A stretch of DNA of 64,000 bases from a halophilic archaeon. GTDB taxonomy: Archaea; Halobacteriota; Halobacteria; Halobacteriales; Haladaptataceae. Location of the stretch: the NCBI GenBank assembly GCA_003298465.1, contig QNGA01000001.1, positions 248,001-312,000 on the forward strand, read 5' to 3'. The position numbers and the translations under genes were made by a program. Positions 45,209-54,196 of the stretch are shown here, piece after piece. Numbering within the stretch: the first letter of the stretch is position 1; each line of letters opens with the position of its first letter. The notes beneath the pieces are model-generated. The model saw only the letters and a program-made list of their open reading frames with translations, ran no database searches and was not told the origin of the DNA.

Positions 45209-45979
45209 TCAGGAGAACGAGTCCGGGACGTACTCGTCGGGAACGTACCCCTCGCGGGCGGCCGTCAGCACGCCCTCCGTCGGGAACTCGACCGCCAGTT
45301 CGGCCGCCACGAGCGCCTCTGCGACGCGAGCGACGGCGGGCGAGAACTCGGCGTCCAGGTCCGGCGCGCTCGCCGGGGCGGCGTCCCCGTTCGCCGGTAC
45401 CACCGCGTCCGCGGCGTCGACCGGCTGGTCGTCGTCCGTCGCGCGGGTGGCGACGACGGTCTCCGCCGTCGCTCCGACGTCGGCCAGACGACCGCGGGCG
45501 CGCTGGACGGCGTCCGCGCCGCGCTCGGTGGCGAGTGCGACGAGCGCGACGCGCTCGACGGTGTTCACGGCCGCGACGGCCTGGTTCGCCGCGACCGGCG
45601 GCGCGTCCACCAGCACGTGGTCGAACTCGCGGGCGGCCTCGGCGATCAGGTCCTCGAAGCGTTCGGCCGCGTCGGCGGTCTTGGCGCGAGCCAGCCGCTC
45701 GAACGGAGCGTAGACCGGACAGAGCGCGAGCCGTCCGGCGAGGTCGGCGGGATGGTCGACGAGCGCGTCAGAGAGGTCCACGTCGGCGTCGGTCAGCAGC
45801 GCGGTCGCGTCTGGGTCGATGCGTCCGGGTGCGTGGCGGGCCAGTCCCTGGGTGGCGAAGGCGGCGTCGAGGACGGCGACGTCTCGTCCGGCGTGCGCGA
45901 GCAGTGCCGCGACCTCGACGCAGAGCCGAGTCGTCCCGGCCCCGCCGGTCGCGCCGACGAGTGCGACGGTTCGTTTCAC
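45209..45979 (-). CDS. MinD/ParA-like P-loop protein lacking both Walker A lysines
   Basis: A 256-residue protein with the MinD fold: ALVGATGGAGTTRLCVEVAALLAHAGRDVAVLDAA, then DLADRLALCP and DHVLVDAPPVAANQAVAAVNTVERVALVA. The deviant Walker A motif in this superfamily is KGGxGKT; here it is TGGAGTT, with Thr11 and Thr16 at the two Lys positions. The motif in strand 3 DAPP is kept. ATP hydrolysis is doubtful, so the protein may only bind nucleotide or act as a regulatory partner. Upstream of it is the HIT gene on the same strand. Confidence 0.75.
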   Translation of the reverse strand: MKRTVALVGATGGAGTTRLCVEVAALLAHAGRDVAVLDAAFATQGLARHAPGRIDPDATALLTDADVDLSDALVDHPADLAGRLALCPVYAPFERLARAKTADAAERFEDLIAEAAREFDHVLVDAPPVAANQAVAAVNTVERVALVALATERGADAVQRARGRLADVGATAETVVATRATDDDQPVDAADAVVPANGDAAPASAPDLDAEFSPAVARVAEALVAAELAVEFPTEGVLTAAREGYVPDEYVPDSFS

Positions 45980-46042
45980 GTTTCTGACCGAAACTGCTTC
46001 GGTGTCCTACAAAAATCTACGGGTCTCCGGGGCGGAAGAAGG

Positions 46043-46471
46043 TCAGTGACCGCTCTCGATGTCAGCGGCGATCTCGTCCAGTTCCTCCTCGGATAGGTCG
46101 GGGCGCCGGCCCGCGACCGCGTGGATGGGATTGCCGCCGTCGTCGCGGAACCGGGGGATGACGTGGCCGTGGACGTGCGGCACTTCCTGGCCGGCGGCCT
46201 CGCCGTTGTTGAACGCGACGTTGCTCCCGTCGGCGTCGACCGCGTGCTCGACGGCGGGCGTGAGCCGGTGGAGGACGCCGAAGAGGTGGGCGGCGGTGTC
46301 CTCCGGCACGTCGTCGAGCGTCTCGTGGTGGCGCTTCGGAATCACGAGGGTGTGGCCGGGCGCGAGGGGGTTCGCGTCGAGGAACGCCATGGAGACGTCG
46401 TCCTCGAAGACGGTTCGACTCGGAATCTCGCCGTCGACTATCTGACAGAAGATGCAGTCGTCTTGGCTCAT
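46043..46471 (-). CDS. HIT family nucleotide hydrolase
   Basis: A 142-residue histidine-triad protein. The N-terminal CIFCQIVDGEIPSRTVFEDD has the zinc Cys pair common in the HINT branch, and the catalytic triad is HVHGHVIPR. Enzymes of this type cleave AMP-lysine or dinucleoside polyphosphates. The start MSQDDCIFCQIV is the family's normal start. The gene stands 64 bases before the MinD-like gene on the same strand. Confidence 0.92.
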   Translation of the reverse strand: MSQDDCIFCQIVDGEIPSRTVFEDDVSMAFLDANPLAPGHTLVIPKRHHETLDDVPEDTAAHLFGVLHRLTPAVEHAVDADGSNVAFNNGEAAGQEVPHVHGHVIPRFRDDGGNPIHAVAGRRPDLSEEELDEIAADIESGH

Positions 46472-46530
46472 GAACGTCGGTGATTTCGAGCGCGTGGCGT
46501 ATCAAGGTTGAGGCTACGCTTCGTCCCCGT

Positions 46531-46584
46531 CCGCGACCGACGCTCCGTCGGGACGTCCCGCGACCGACGCTCCGTCGGGACGTC
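46531..46584. repeat. Two perfect 27-base tandem copies
   Basis: The 27-base unit CCGCGACCGACGCTCCGTCG-GGACGTC occupies 46531-46557 and 46558-46584, with six bases of a third copy (CCGCGA, 46585-46590). Each unit ends with half of the 10-base palindrome GGGACGTCCC formed at the junction. It lies 80 bases upstream of ileS, between it and the divergent HIT gene. Confidence 0.85.
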
Positions 46585-46634
46585 CCGCGACTCGACCGCG
46601 ACGGTACTACAGGCCCGACTGCACAACCGAATTC

Positions 46635-46644
46635 GATTTAACTT
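46635..46644 (+). promoter_or_regulatory. TATA box of ileS
   Basis: GATTTAACTT lies about 25 bases before the ileS ATG, so the message is probably leaderless. No ribosome-binding site is visible. Confidence 0.5.
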
Positions 46645-46664
46645 CGGGGAAGCACAGAACCAGT

Positions 46665-49600
46665 ATGAGCAGCTTCGAGGACAGCGAGGAGCAAAACTCG
46701 TCGAACCGCCGAACGCGGTTCGGCGAAGTCGACGACCAGTACGAACCGGACGCGGTGGAGGACCGCGTGTTCGAGTACTGGGACGAGGTGGACGCCTACG
46801 AGAAGGCCGCGGAACACCGCGAGGGGGCGGAGCCGTTCTTCTTCGTCGACGGCCCGCCGTACACGTCCGGGGCGGCCCACATGGGCACGACGTGGAACAA
46901 GACGCTGAAAGACGCCTACATCCGCTACCTCCGGATGCAGGGCTACGACGTGACCGACCGCCCGGGCTACGACATGCACGGGCTGCCCATCGAGACGAAG
47001 GTCGAGGAGCAGATGGGTTTCGAGAACAAGAAGGACATCGAGGAGTACGGGATGGAGAACTTCATCGAGGAGTGCAAGGAGTTCGCCGACGAGCAACTCG
47101 ACGGCCTCCAGAGCGACTTCCAGTCCTTCGGCGTCTGGATGGACTGGGACGACCCCTACAAGACGGTCACTCCCGAGTACATGGAGGGCGCGTGGTGGGG
47201 GTTCCAGCAGGCCCACGAGCGCGGCCTCGTCGAGCAGGGAAAACGCTCCATCAGCCAGTGTCCGCGCTGCGAGACCGCCATCGCCAACAACGAGGTCGAG
47301 TACGAGGACGTCGAAGACCCCTCCGTCTACGTGAAGTTCCCGCTGCGGGACGGCGAGGGCCACCTCGTCGTCTGGACGACGACGCCGTGGACCGTCCCGG
47401 CGAACACCTTCGTCGCGGTCGGCGAGGACGTGACCTACGTCGGCGTCGACGCGGAACGGGAGGGCGACACGGAGCGCCTCTACGTCGCCGAGGACGTCGT
47501 CGAGGACGTCCTCAAGCAGGGACGGTACGAGGACTACGAGGTCGTCGAGGAACTGACCGGCGAGGAGATGGTCGGCTGGGAGTACGACCACCCGCTCGCC
47601 GAGGAGGTTCCGGACCACCCCGACGGCGAGGGTGCGCTGCAGGTGTACACCGCGGACTACGTCGAGGTCGACCGGACGGGGCTGGTCCACTCCGCGCCCG
47701 GCCACGGTGAGGAGGACTTCGAGCGCGGCCGCGAACTCGGCCTCGACATCTTCTGTCCGGTCGGCGGCGACGGCGTCTACACGGAGCAGGCGGGCGAGTA
47801 CGCCGGCCAGTACGTCAAGGACGCCGACGCCGACATCGTCGCCGACCTGGAGGAGAAGGGACTGATGCTCTCGTCGGACACGACGACGCACAGCTACGGT
47901 CACTGCTGGCGCTGTGACACGGGTATCGTCCAGATCGTCACCGACCAGTGGTTCATCACGGTGACCGACATCAAGGACGAACTGCTCGCCAACATCGAGG
48001 ACAGCGAGTGGCATCCCCCGGAGGCCCGCGACGAGCGCTTCCGCAACTTCGTCGAGGACTCGCCCGACTGGAACGTCTCCCGGCAGCGCTACTGGGGCAT
48101 CCCCATCCCCATCTGGACGCCCGAAGAGGACGGGGGCTGGAACGGCGACATGGACGACGCCATCGTCGTCGGCACGCGCGAGGAACTCGCCGAACTGGTC
48201 GACCAGGACGTCGACCCCGAGAGCGTCGACCTCCACCGGCCGACGGTCGACGACCTGACCGTCACGAGAGACGGCACCACCTACACGCGCGTCCCCGACG
48301 TGTTCGACGTGTGGCTGGACTCCTCGGTGGCGTCGTGGGGGACGCTCGACTTCCCGAGCGAGCAGGACGACTTCGAGGAGCTGTGGCCCGCAGACCTCAT
48401 CATCGAGGCCCACGACCAGACCCGCGGTTGGTTCTGGTCGCAGCTCGGCATGGGTACCGCCGCGCTCGACGAGATTCCCTACGAGGAGGTGCTGATGCAC
48501 GGGTACGCCAACATGCCCGACGGACGCGGGATGTCCAAGTCGAAGGGCATCACCATCGAACCCGACGAGGTCATCGACGAGTACGGCGCCGACCCGATGC
48601 GGCTGTTCCTGCTGTCGGTGACCCCGCAGGGCGAGGACATGAGCTTCTCGTGGGACGAGACCGAGAACATGCAGCGGGACCTCAACATCCTCTGGAACGT
48701 GTTCCGGTTCCCGCTGCCGTACATGCGCCTCGACGACTTCCGTCCCGACGAAGTCGACCTCGACGACGTCGACCTCGAACTCGTCGACGAGTGGGTGCTG
48801 TCGCGGCTCCAGACCGTCACCGCCGAGATGACCGAGCACTGGGAGGAGTTCCGCCAGGACAAGGCGCTGCACACCTTCCTCGAGTTCGTCGTCGAGGACG
48901 TCTCCCGGTTCTACATCCAGGTCGTCCGGGAGCGCATGTGGGAGGAGGAAGACAGCGCGAGCAAGCGAGCCGCCTACGCGACGTTCTACCACCTCCTCAC
49001 GGACCTGGTCGCCCTGCTCGCGCCGTACGCGCCCTTCGTCAGCGAGGAGATCTACCAGAAGCTCATCGGGGACGCGGGCTACGACACCGTCCACATGCTC
49101 GACTGGCCGGACCCCAGCGGCTACCTCCAGGACCCGCAACTGGAGACCGACGTGACGATGCTGCGCGCCATCGAGGAGGCTGGGTCGAACGCCCGCCAGC
49201 AGGCCGAGCGCAAGCTCCGCTGGCCGGTCCAGCGCGTCGTCGTCGACGCCACCGACGAACGAGCGGTCGAGGCGGTCGAGCGCCACCGCGACCTGCTGGC
49301 CGACCGCCTGAACGCCCGGAACGTCGAACTCGTCGCACCCGACGAGCAGTGGGGTGAACTCCAGTACAGCGCCGAGGCCGACATGTCCCTGCTCGGCCCC
49401 GCGTTCGGCGACGACGCCGGCCGGGTGATGAACGCGCTCAACGAGGCCCGCGTGACGGACCCGACCGTCGCCGCCGTCGAGGGCGCGGTCGAGGAAGCGC
49501 TGGACGAGGACGTCGCCCTCGACGAGGAGATGGTCTCCTTCGTCACCGAGACGCCCGACGACGTCACCGGTGCGTCGTTCGGCGTCGACGGCGAGGAGGT

Positions 49601-49910
49601 CGGCGTCGTCTACGTCGACACCGCGCTCACCGAGGACATCGAGAGCGAAGGGTACGCTCGCGAGGTCATCCGCCGCGTCCAGGAGATGCGCAAGGACCTC
49701 GACCTCGACATCGAGGAGCGCATCCGTCTCGAACTCGACGTCCGGGACGACCGCGTCGCCGACCTGGTCGACCAGCGCCTCGACCTCGTGGCGTCCGAGG
49801 TCCGCGCCGACGACGTCGGCCCCGTCGAGGACGGTCACCGCAAGGAGTGGGACGTCGAGGGCGTCGCGATGGAGATCGCCATCGCGCCGCTGGCCGAGGC
49901 GCAGGCGTAA
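46665..49910 (+). CDS. ileS: Isoleucyl-tRNA synthetase
   Basis: A 1081-residue class I synthetase that charges tRNA-Ile. The HIGH-type motif is AAHMGTTWNKT (His72), the CP1 editing domain contains WTTTPWTVPANTFVAVG, zinc-like Cys sites occur in CPRCETAI and HCWRCDTGI, KMSKS-type signature GMSKSKGITIEPDE near residue 623, and the C-terminal anticodon-binding domain follows. The archaeal/eukaryal-type N-terminus fits the lineage. The opposite strand has a long open frame due to codon bias, not a gene. Confidence 0.97.
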   Translation: MSSFEDSEEQNSSNRRTRFGEVDDQYEPDAVEDRVFEYWDEVDAYEKAAEHREGAEPFFFVDGPPYTSGAAHMGTTWNKTLKDAYIRYLRMQGYDVTDRPGYDMHGLPIETKVEEQMGFENKKDIEEYGMENFIEECKEFADEQLDGLQSDFQSFGVWMDWDDPYKTVTPEYMEGAWWGFQQAHERGLVEQGKRSISQCPRCETAIANNEVEYEDVEDPSVYVKFPLRDGEGHLVVWTTTPWTVPANTFVAVGEDVTYVGVDAEREGDTERLYVAEDVVEDVLKQGRYEDYEVVEELTGEEMVGWEYDHPLAEEVPDHPDGEGALQVYTADYVEVDRTGLVHSAPGHGEEDFERGRELGLDIFCPVGGDGVYTEQAGEYAGQYVKDADADIVADLEEKGLMLSSDTTTHSYGHCWRCDTGIVQIVTDQWFITVTDIKDELLANIEDSEWHPPEARDERFRNFVEDSPDWNVSRQRYWGIPIPIWTPEEDGGWNGDMDDAIVVGTREELAELVDQDVDPESVDLHRPTVDDLTVTRDGTTYTRVPDVFDVWLDSSVASWGTLDFPSEQDDFEELWPADLIIEAHDQTRGWFWSQLGMGTAALDEIPYEEVLMHGYANMPDGRGMSKSKGITIEPDEVIDEYGADPMRLFLLSVTPQGEDMSFSWDETENMQRDLNILWNVFRFPLPYMRLDDFRPDEVDLDDVDLELVDEWVLSRLQTVTAEMTEHWEEFRQDKALHTFLEFVVEDVSRFYIQVVRERMWEEEDSASKRAAYATFYHLLTDLVALLAPYAPFVSEEIYQKLIGDAGYDTVHMLDWPDPSGYLQDPQLETDVTMLRAIEEAGSNARQQAERKLRWPVQRVVVDATDERAVEAVERHRDLLADRLNARNVELVAPDEQWGELQYSAEADMSLLGPAFGDDAGRVMNALNEARVTDPTVAAVEGAVEEALDEDVALDEEMVSFVTETPDDVTGASFGVDGEEVGVVYVDTALTEDIESEGYAREVIRRVQEMRKDLDLDIEERIRLELDVRDDRVADLVDQRLDLVASEVRADDVGPVEDGHRKEWDVEGVAMEIAIAPLAEAQA

Positions 49911-49967
49911 CCCGACGACCGTTTTTCCGACGGGAAAATCGATGTTTTTAAGCCGTGTCGTCGTACG

Positions 49968-50045
49968 GTGCCCGTCGAAGTCGGCGAGGAACTCCACTGG
50001 AGCGACGAGATAACGGCCGACGAGATAACCGACCTGCTCGACTGA
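49968..50045 (+). CDS. Possible leaderless 25-residue peptide
   Basis: A GTG-start frame encodes VPVEVGEELHWSDEITADEITDLLD, highly acidic and haloarchaea-like. A TATA-like TGTTTTTAAG lies just 24-30 bases upstream, right for a leaderless transcript starting at the GTG. The stop codon abuts the stop of the convergent prs gene. The sequence could also be a degenerate C-terminal remnant of a longer gene. Confidence 0.3.
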   Translation: MPVEVGEELHWSDEITADEITDLLD

Positions 50046-50921
50046 CTACAGCGCGTCCGCGACTGTCGGCGCGACCGACACCGCGCTCACCGCGCCCTCG
50101 ACGGTGTCGGTGCCGTACACGGCCTCCACTCCCGCGCGCGCCAGCTTCGTCCGGGCGTTGCTCGCCAGCACGGGATGGACGCAGGTGACGTACACGTCGC
50201 CCACGTCGCGCTCGCCCAGGAGGGAGACGGCCTCGCTCATCGTCGACCCGGTGGCGATGATGTCGTCGGTGACGACCACGTCGCGGCCGGCGACGTCGGT
50301 GTCGCTCGGGCGCATCTCCACGTCGGTGTCCGAGAGGCGCGTCTTCTCGAAGTAGTCGGTGGTTCCCCTACCGTAGGCGTCCCGGACCGTCTTGGCGATG
50401 TCGAGCGCGCCGTCGTCCGGCGAGAGGAAGACGGGGTCGACGAGGTCGCCGGGTAGCGGTTCGGCGAGGCGACCGGCGGCGTCGACCGGTTCGGCGGGTA
50501 CGTCGAAGAAGTCACAGACCGCGTCCTCGTGGGGATTGACGGTGAGCACGCGGTCGGTGCCGGTGCTGACCGCGCGAGCGACGGCGCGGGCGGAGACGGG
50601 GTAGCCCGGCGTCGGCCCCTCGTCGGCCTTTCCGGGCGCGAGCGGCCTGTCCTGGCGGGCGTAGCCCATGTACGGGAGGACGGTGACGACCTCCTCGGCA
50701 CCCCACTCGCGCGCGGCGTCCTGCAACTGGAGCAGTTCGACGTGGGCGTCGCTGGAGACGGTGGAGGCGACGACGACGGCTCGGTCGTCCCGGAAGCCGG
50801 GCGCGCTGGCTAGTAGTTCGCCGTCCGGGAACGAGCGGTACGCCACGGACGCGAGCTGTTCGTCCAGTTCGTCGGCGAGGGCCGCCGCGAGCGACTGGGA
50901 GGCGGACCCGCTGAGTATCAT
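50046..50921 (-). CDS. prs: Ribose-phosphate pyrophosphokinase
   Basis: A 291-residue PRPP synthase, which makes phosphoribosyl pyrophosphate from ribose 5-phosphate and ATP for nucleotide, histidine and tryptophan synthesis. Motifs: FPDGELLAS near the start, YMGYARQDRPLAPGK loop, and PRPP-binding VVVTDDIIATGSTMSEA. It starts at MILSGSASQSLAAAL; a TATA GGTTTAAC-type box (50943-50950) 22-29 bases upstream makes it leaderless. The regulatory flag is short, as in archaeal forms. Confidence 0.95.
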   Translation of the reverse strand: MILSGSASQSLAAALADELDEQLASVAYRSFPDGELLASAPGFRDDRAVVVASTVSSDAHVELLQLQDAAREWGAEEVVTVLPYMGYARQDRPLAPGKADEGPTPGYPVSARAVARAVSTGTDRVLTVNPHEDAVCDFFDVPAEPVDAAGRLAEPLPGDLVDPVFLSPDDGALDIAKTVRDAYGRGTTDYFEKTRLSDTDVEMRPSDTDVAGRDVVVTDDIIATGSTMSEAVSLLGERDVGDVYVTCVHPVLASNARTKLARAGVEAVYGTDTVEGAVSAVSVAPTVADAL

Positions 50922-50942
50922 AGAAGAAGGCTGGACGGCCCC

Positions 50943-50950
50943 GGTTAAAC
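50943..50950 (-). promoter_or_regulatory. TATA box of prs
   Basis: On the minus strand this reads GTTTAACC, at the right distance for a leaderless prs message. Confidence 0.5.
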
Positions 50951-50966
50951 TCGTTTTCACTCCCCC

Positions 50967-51065
50967 TTACGGGCCCAACAGCATCGCGGCGGCTTCCGAC
51001 TCGCGTCGCCTCTCGTCCGCTTCGTGGTCCTCTGACTCTTGGGACGTTTCTTCTTCTGGTTCCAT
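50967..51065 (-). CDS. Possible 32-residue acidic peptide
   Basis: The frame MEPEEETSQESEDHEADE then RRRESEAAAMLLGP is strongly acidic with a hydrophobic end, like a short haloarchaeal protein. A TATA-like TTTAGTTGTATA lies about 25-35 bases upstream on the same strand, and the prs promoter lies just beyond its stop. Evidence is composition and promoter position only. Confidence 0.35.
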   Translation of the reverse strand: MEPEEETSQESEDHEADERRRESEAAAMLLGP

Positions 51066-51136
51066 CGTTGTTTCCGATGACGAGGCTATACAACTAAAGC
51101 GTGTTGGCGCGCTGACGACGCGGCGGAGACGACCTC

Positions 51137-51187
51137 CCTCCCATATATATTTTATGTAGTCCAATAATAATATTTTATTTATTCGGC
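51137..51187 (+). promoter_or_regulatory. AT-rich promoter of the double winged-helix gene
   Basis: A run of ATAT and TAATAATATTTTATTT, with TTTTATTTA (51173-51181) as TATA box 27-35 bases before the ATG. It is the most AT-rich stretch in the core part of the window. Confidence 0.5.
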
Positions 51188-51207
51188 GGGGTATTAGTGT
51201 CGGCGCG

Positions 51208-51690
51208 ATGGTTTCGGTAACTCGGCTCGACAGCGATGCAGCGGGGCTCGTCGACGAAGAGAATCTGACGCCGGCGGAGACGGGCGTCGTAAATCTGCTG
51301 GCGAAAGACCGGTGTACCCCCGCGTACGTCGCCGACCAACTGGCCATCGAACCGGACACGGCCGGAGCGCGACTGAGCGACCTCTGCGAGCGCGACGCCG
51401 CCAGGAAGGTGTACCGCGGGCTGTACGAACTCGCGGACGGAACGCCGGACCCGCATCGCCGGTCGACCGAACGGTTGCTCGTCGACGTTCCGTACGACAA
51501 GACGGAGTTCTCGCCCACGGAACGCGGAATCCTGAACTTGCTCGGGGAGGGACGAGCCATCCCGGCCTATCTCGCCCAGGAACTCGACGTGACCCAGAGT
51601 TGGGCGAAGGCGCGACTCCGCGACCTGTCGCGACTCGGCCCCGTGAGACGCGTCCATCGGGGCCTGTACGAACTCGACGCGCGACGATGA
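51208..51690 (+). CDS. Protein of two tandem winged-helix repeats
   Basis: A 160-residue protein with an internal duplication. Repeat 1, residues about 20-75, and repeat 2, about 101-156, share the pattern LTPAETGVVNLLAKDRCTPA / FSPTERGILNLLGEGRAIPA and end R-x-V-[YH]-R-G-LYEL. The linker is acidic and polar. The fold resembles winged-helix DNA-binding modules used in archaeal transcription and virus-related regulators. It stands alone, with an AT-rich promoter; targets unknown. Confidence 0.7.
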   Translation: MVSVTRLDSDAAGLVDEENLTPAETGVVNLLAKDRCTPAYVADQLAIEPDTAGARLSDLCERDAARKVYRGLYELADGTPDPHRRSTERLLVDVPYDKTEFSPTERGILNLLGEGRAIPAYLAQELDVTQSWAKARLRDLSRLGPVRRVHRGLYELDARR

Positions 51691-51766
51691 CCAATAGCGC
51701 TAGCGGGCGACCGCCAGCCTGCACGACTGCGAGCCTGCGCGACCGCCAGCCGGTGTGACAGTAGGG

Positions 51767-52573
51767 TCACGCGACCGCGAGGCCGTTGACGTTGCGGAGG
51801 CCGATTCCCCTGTGTCGCCAGCCGTCGCCGACCGTCGCAAGGAACGTCCCGTCCGCGGCGACGACGTAGGTCCCCTCGCCGTAGCCGACGTCGGCGACGG
51901 GTCCGTCGACCGGGAGCGACTCCTCGCGCCACTCGTCGTCTCGGCGGGCGAACAGGGCGTCGTCGGTCGCGGCGTGGGCGCGCCCGGCGTCGGCACCGAC
52001 GACGCGGAAGTCGCCGTCGAGCAGAGTACGCCAGCCGTTGCCGAGTCCGTAGAGTCCGGTGCCGGTCGCGGCCAGCGGCGATTCGGCGGCCGCCACGTCG
52101 CTCGCGTCGTCGAGGCCGACGTGCTGGACGCCGTCGTCGAGCGCCCGGTAGACGCCCTCGACGGTCGCCACGAGGTCGCCGTCGATGGCACGCACGTCGC
52201 CGACTGCGCCGAGTTCCCGCCATCCGTCGTCGCCGTCCAGGCGTTCGAGCGTTCCGTCCGGCGACGCCGCCAGGAGGACGTCGCCGTCGAACCCGACAGC
52301 GACCGCCGGGCCGAACCCGAGGGGTTCGAACGCCCCGTCGAGCACCGCCTCGTCCGTGGCGACGGCGACCGCCGGTCGACCGTCCCGTCGCTCGTCGTCC
52401 GCGGTTCGGTCCCGGGCCGCCACGTCGCGAGCGGAACAGCGGTGTGCGACGCCGAACTCGCCGACGATGTCGTCCGACACCGACACGGTCACGACGCCGA
52501 TGTCGTCGGCGACGAGGACCGTCGTCGCCTCGCCCCGGTCGTCGTACACGCGCTTCTCGTCGATGCTGACCAT
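51767..52573 (-). CDS. Beta-propeller protein (HVO_0234-like)
   Basis: A 268-residue soluble protein made of repeated beta-strand units with recurring AVDG/ATG/AAADG turns (LLAASPDGTLERLDGDDGW, YVVAADGTFLATVGDGW), typical of a six-bladed propeller. Start MVSIDEKRVYDDRG matches the family start. It is divergent from the GlmM gene, an arrangement also seen in Haloferax as I recall. Role unknown; partner scaffold or regulator of the mutase is possible. Confidence 0.75.
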   Translation of the reverse strand: MVSIDEKRVYDDRGEATTVLVADDIGVVTVSVSDDIVGEFGVAHRCSARDVAARDRTADDERRDGRPAVAVATDEAVLDGAFEPLGFGPAVAVGFDGDVLLAASPDGTLERLDGDDGWRELGAVGDVRAIDGDLVATVEGVYRALDDGVQHVGLDDASDVAAAESPLAATGTGLYGLGNGWRTLLDGDFRVVGADAGRAHAATDDALFARRDDEWREESLPVDGPVADVGYGEGTYVVAADGTFLATVGDGWRHRGIGLRNVNGLAVA

Positions 52574-52775
52574 GGCCGGAACTCGAACCCGGGGACGCGA
52601 AAACGTTCGGATTCGGGTACTGGCTGCGGTCGCCGTCACCGTGCCGTTCCGCATTCGGGCGACGACGGTGCTCCCGACTGCGAAGGGGGTCGACCGCTCC
52701 GGAGCTAGTATTCTCGTCGGCCGTTTTCGGGACTATTCGGAATCTCTTTGAAGGCAGGGGCCTCACCTGCCGCAC

Positions 52776-54140
52776 ATGAAGGTGTTCGGGTCGAGCGGGA
52801 CTCGCGGAGTCGTCAACGAGGAACTGACTCCGGAGTTCGTGCTGAAGATCGCCAAGGCAGCCGGTACTGTCTGGCGGTCTGACCGGGTCGCGCTCGCGCG
52901 GGACACGCGAGCGACCGGGGACATGCTCGCGGACGCGGCCGCCAGCGGCCTCGCCAGCGTCGGCGCCGACGTCGACCGTCTCGGGATGGTGCCGACGCCC
53001 ACTGCGCAGGCGTACGCCGAGCGCGAGGGGGTGCCGGCGCTGGTGATCACCGCCAGTCACAACCCGCCGGAGTACAACGGCGTGAAACTCGTCGGGGACG
53101 ACGGCATCGAACTCTCGGTCGACCACCTCGAACGCGTCGAGGAGAAGTTCCTCACGGAGGCGTTCGAGTCGGTTCGCTGGAACGAGACGGGCCACACCCA
53201 TCGCGTCGAGGACGTACGCGACCGCTACGTCGACCAGTTGCTCGACGCCGTCGACCGCGATGCCATCGCGGACGCCGACCTGACCGTCGCGCTCGACCCC
53301 GGTCACGGTGCGGGAGCGCTCACCTCCCCCGAGTTCTTCCGGCGACTCGGCTGCGACGTCGTCACCGCGAACAGCCAGCCCGACGGTCACTTCCCCGGCC
53401 GCGACCCCGAACCAGTCCCGAAGAACTTAGACGACCTCGGCCGCCTCGTCGAGGTCACCGACGCGGACGTCGGCATCGCCCACGACGGCGACGCCGACCG
53501 CGCCATCTTCTACGACGAGACCGGCGAGTACGTCGAGGGCGACGCCACCCTCGCCGCGCTCGCCGCCGCGGAACTCGACGCGGGCGACGCGGTCGTCTCG
53601 GCGGTCAACGTCTCCCAGCGCCTCGTGGACGTGGCCCGCGACGCCGACGCTCGACTCGAACTCACGCCCATCGGAAGTACGAACATCATCACCCGCATCC
53701 GCGAACTCCGCCAGGCGGACGTGTCCGTTCCCGTCGCCGGCGAGGGCAACGGCGGCATCTTCTTCCCGGACTACCGCCTCACGCGGGACGGCGCGTACAC
53801 CGCCGCCAAGTTCCTCGAACTGCTCGTCGACGGTCGCGCCAGCGAGGTCGTCGCCGACTACGACGGCTACCACAACGTCCGCGTCAACGTCTCCTACGCC
53901 GGCGACGCCGAGCGCGACGCGCTGCTCGCGGCCGCCGAGCGCGCCGCGTCGGAATCCGACGCCGAGGTGAACACCCGTGACGGCTACCGCCTGGACTACG
54001 GTGACGCCTGGGTGCTCGCCCGCCCCAGCGGTACCGAGCCGATGGTCCGCATCTACGCCGAGGCGCGCGAGAGAGGGCGCGCCGAGGAACTCGCCGAGGA
54101 GATGGCCGAGACGCTGCGCGTCGCGAAAGCGAGCGTCTGA
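52776..54140 (+). CDS. glmM: Phosphoglucosamine mutase
   Basis: A 454-residue alpha-D-phosphohexomutase of archaeal GlmM type: FGSSGTRGVVNEELTPEFV start, phosphoserine loop ITASHNPPEYNGVKLVGDDG, metal loop IAHDGDADRAIFYD, sugar loop GEGNGGIFFPDY, phosphate loop VLARPSGTEPMVRIYAEA. It makes glucosamine 1-phosphate for UDP-N-acetylglucosamine and N-glycans. The GEGNGG loop and the first motif distinguish it from the phosphohexomutase at 21213. Confidence 0.93.
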   Translation: MKVFGSSGTRGVVNEELTPEFVLKIAKAAGTVWRSDRVALARDTRATGDMLADAAASGLASVGADVDRLGMVPTPTAQAYAEREGVPALVITASHNPPEYNGVKLVGDDGIELSVDHLERVEEKFLTEAFESVRWNETGHTHRVEDVRDRYVDQLLDAVDRDAIADADLTVALDPGHGAGALTSPEFFRRLGCDVVTANSQPDGHFPGRDPEPVPKNLDDLGRLVEVTDADVGIAHDGDADRAIFYDETGEYVEGDATLAALAAAELDAGDAVVSAVNVSQRLVDVARDADARLELTPIGSTNIITRIRELRQADVSVPVAGEGNGGIFFPDYRLTRDGAYTAAKFLELLVDGRASEVVADYDGYHNVRVNVSYAGDAERDALLAAAERAASESDAEVNTRDGYRLDYGDAWVLARPSGTEPMVRIYAEARERGRAEELAEEMAETLRVAKASV

Positions 54141-54196
54141 ACGCCCGCCGTCGACCGCGCTCCGCACGCTACCCGGAACTGACTGCCCGGCGGAAC

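Noticed and set aside
46638..49997. A 1119-codon open frame on the opposite strand of ileS
   Set aside because: It mirrors the GC-rich third-position bias of ileS; the residues are Val/Leu/Asp-rich without any family motif.
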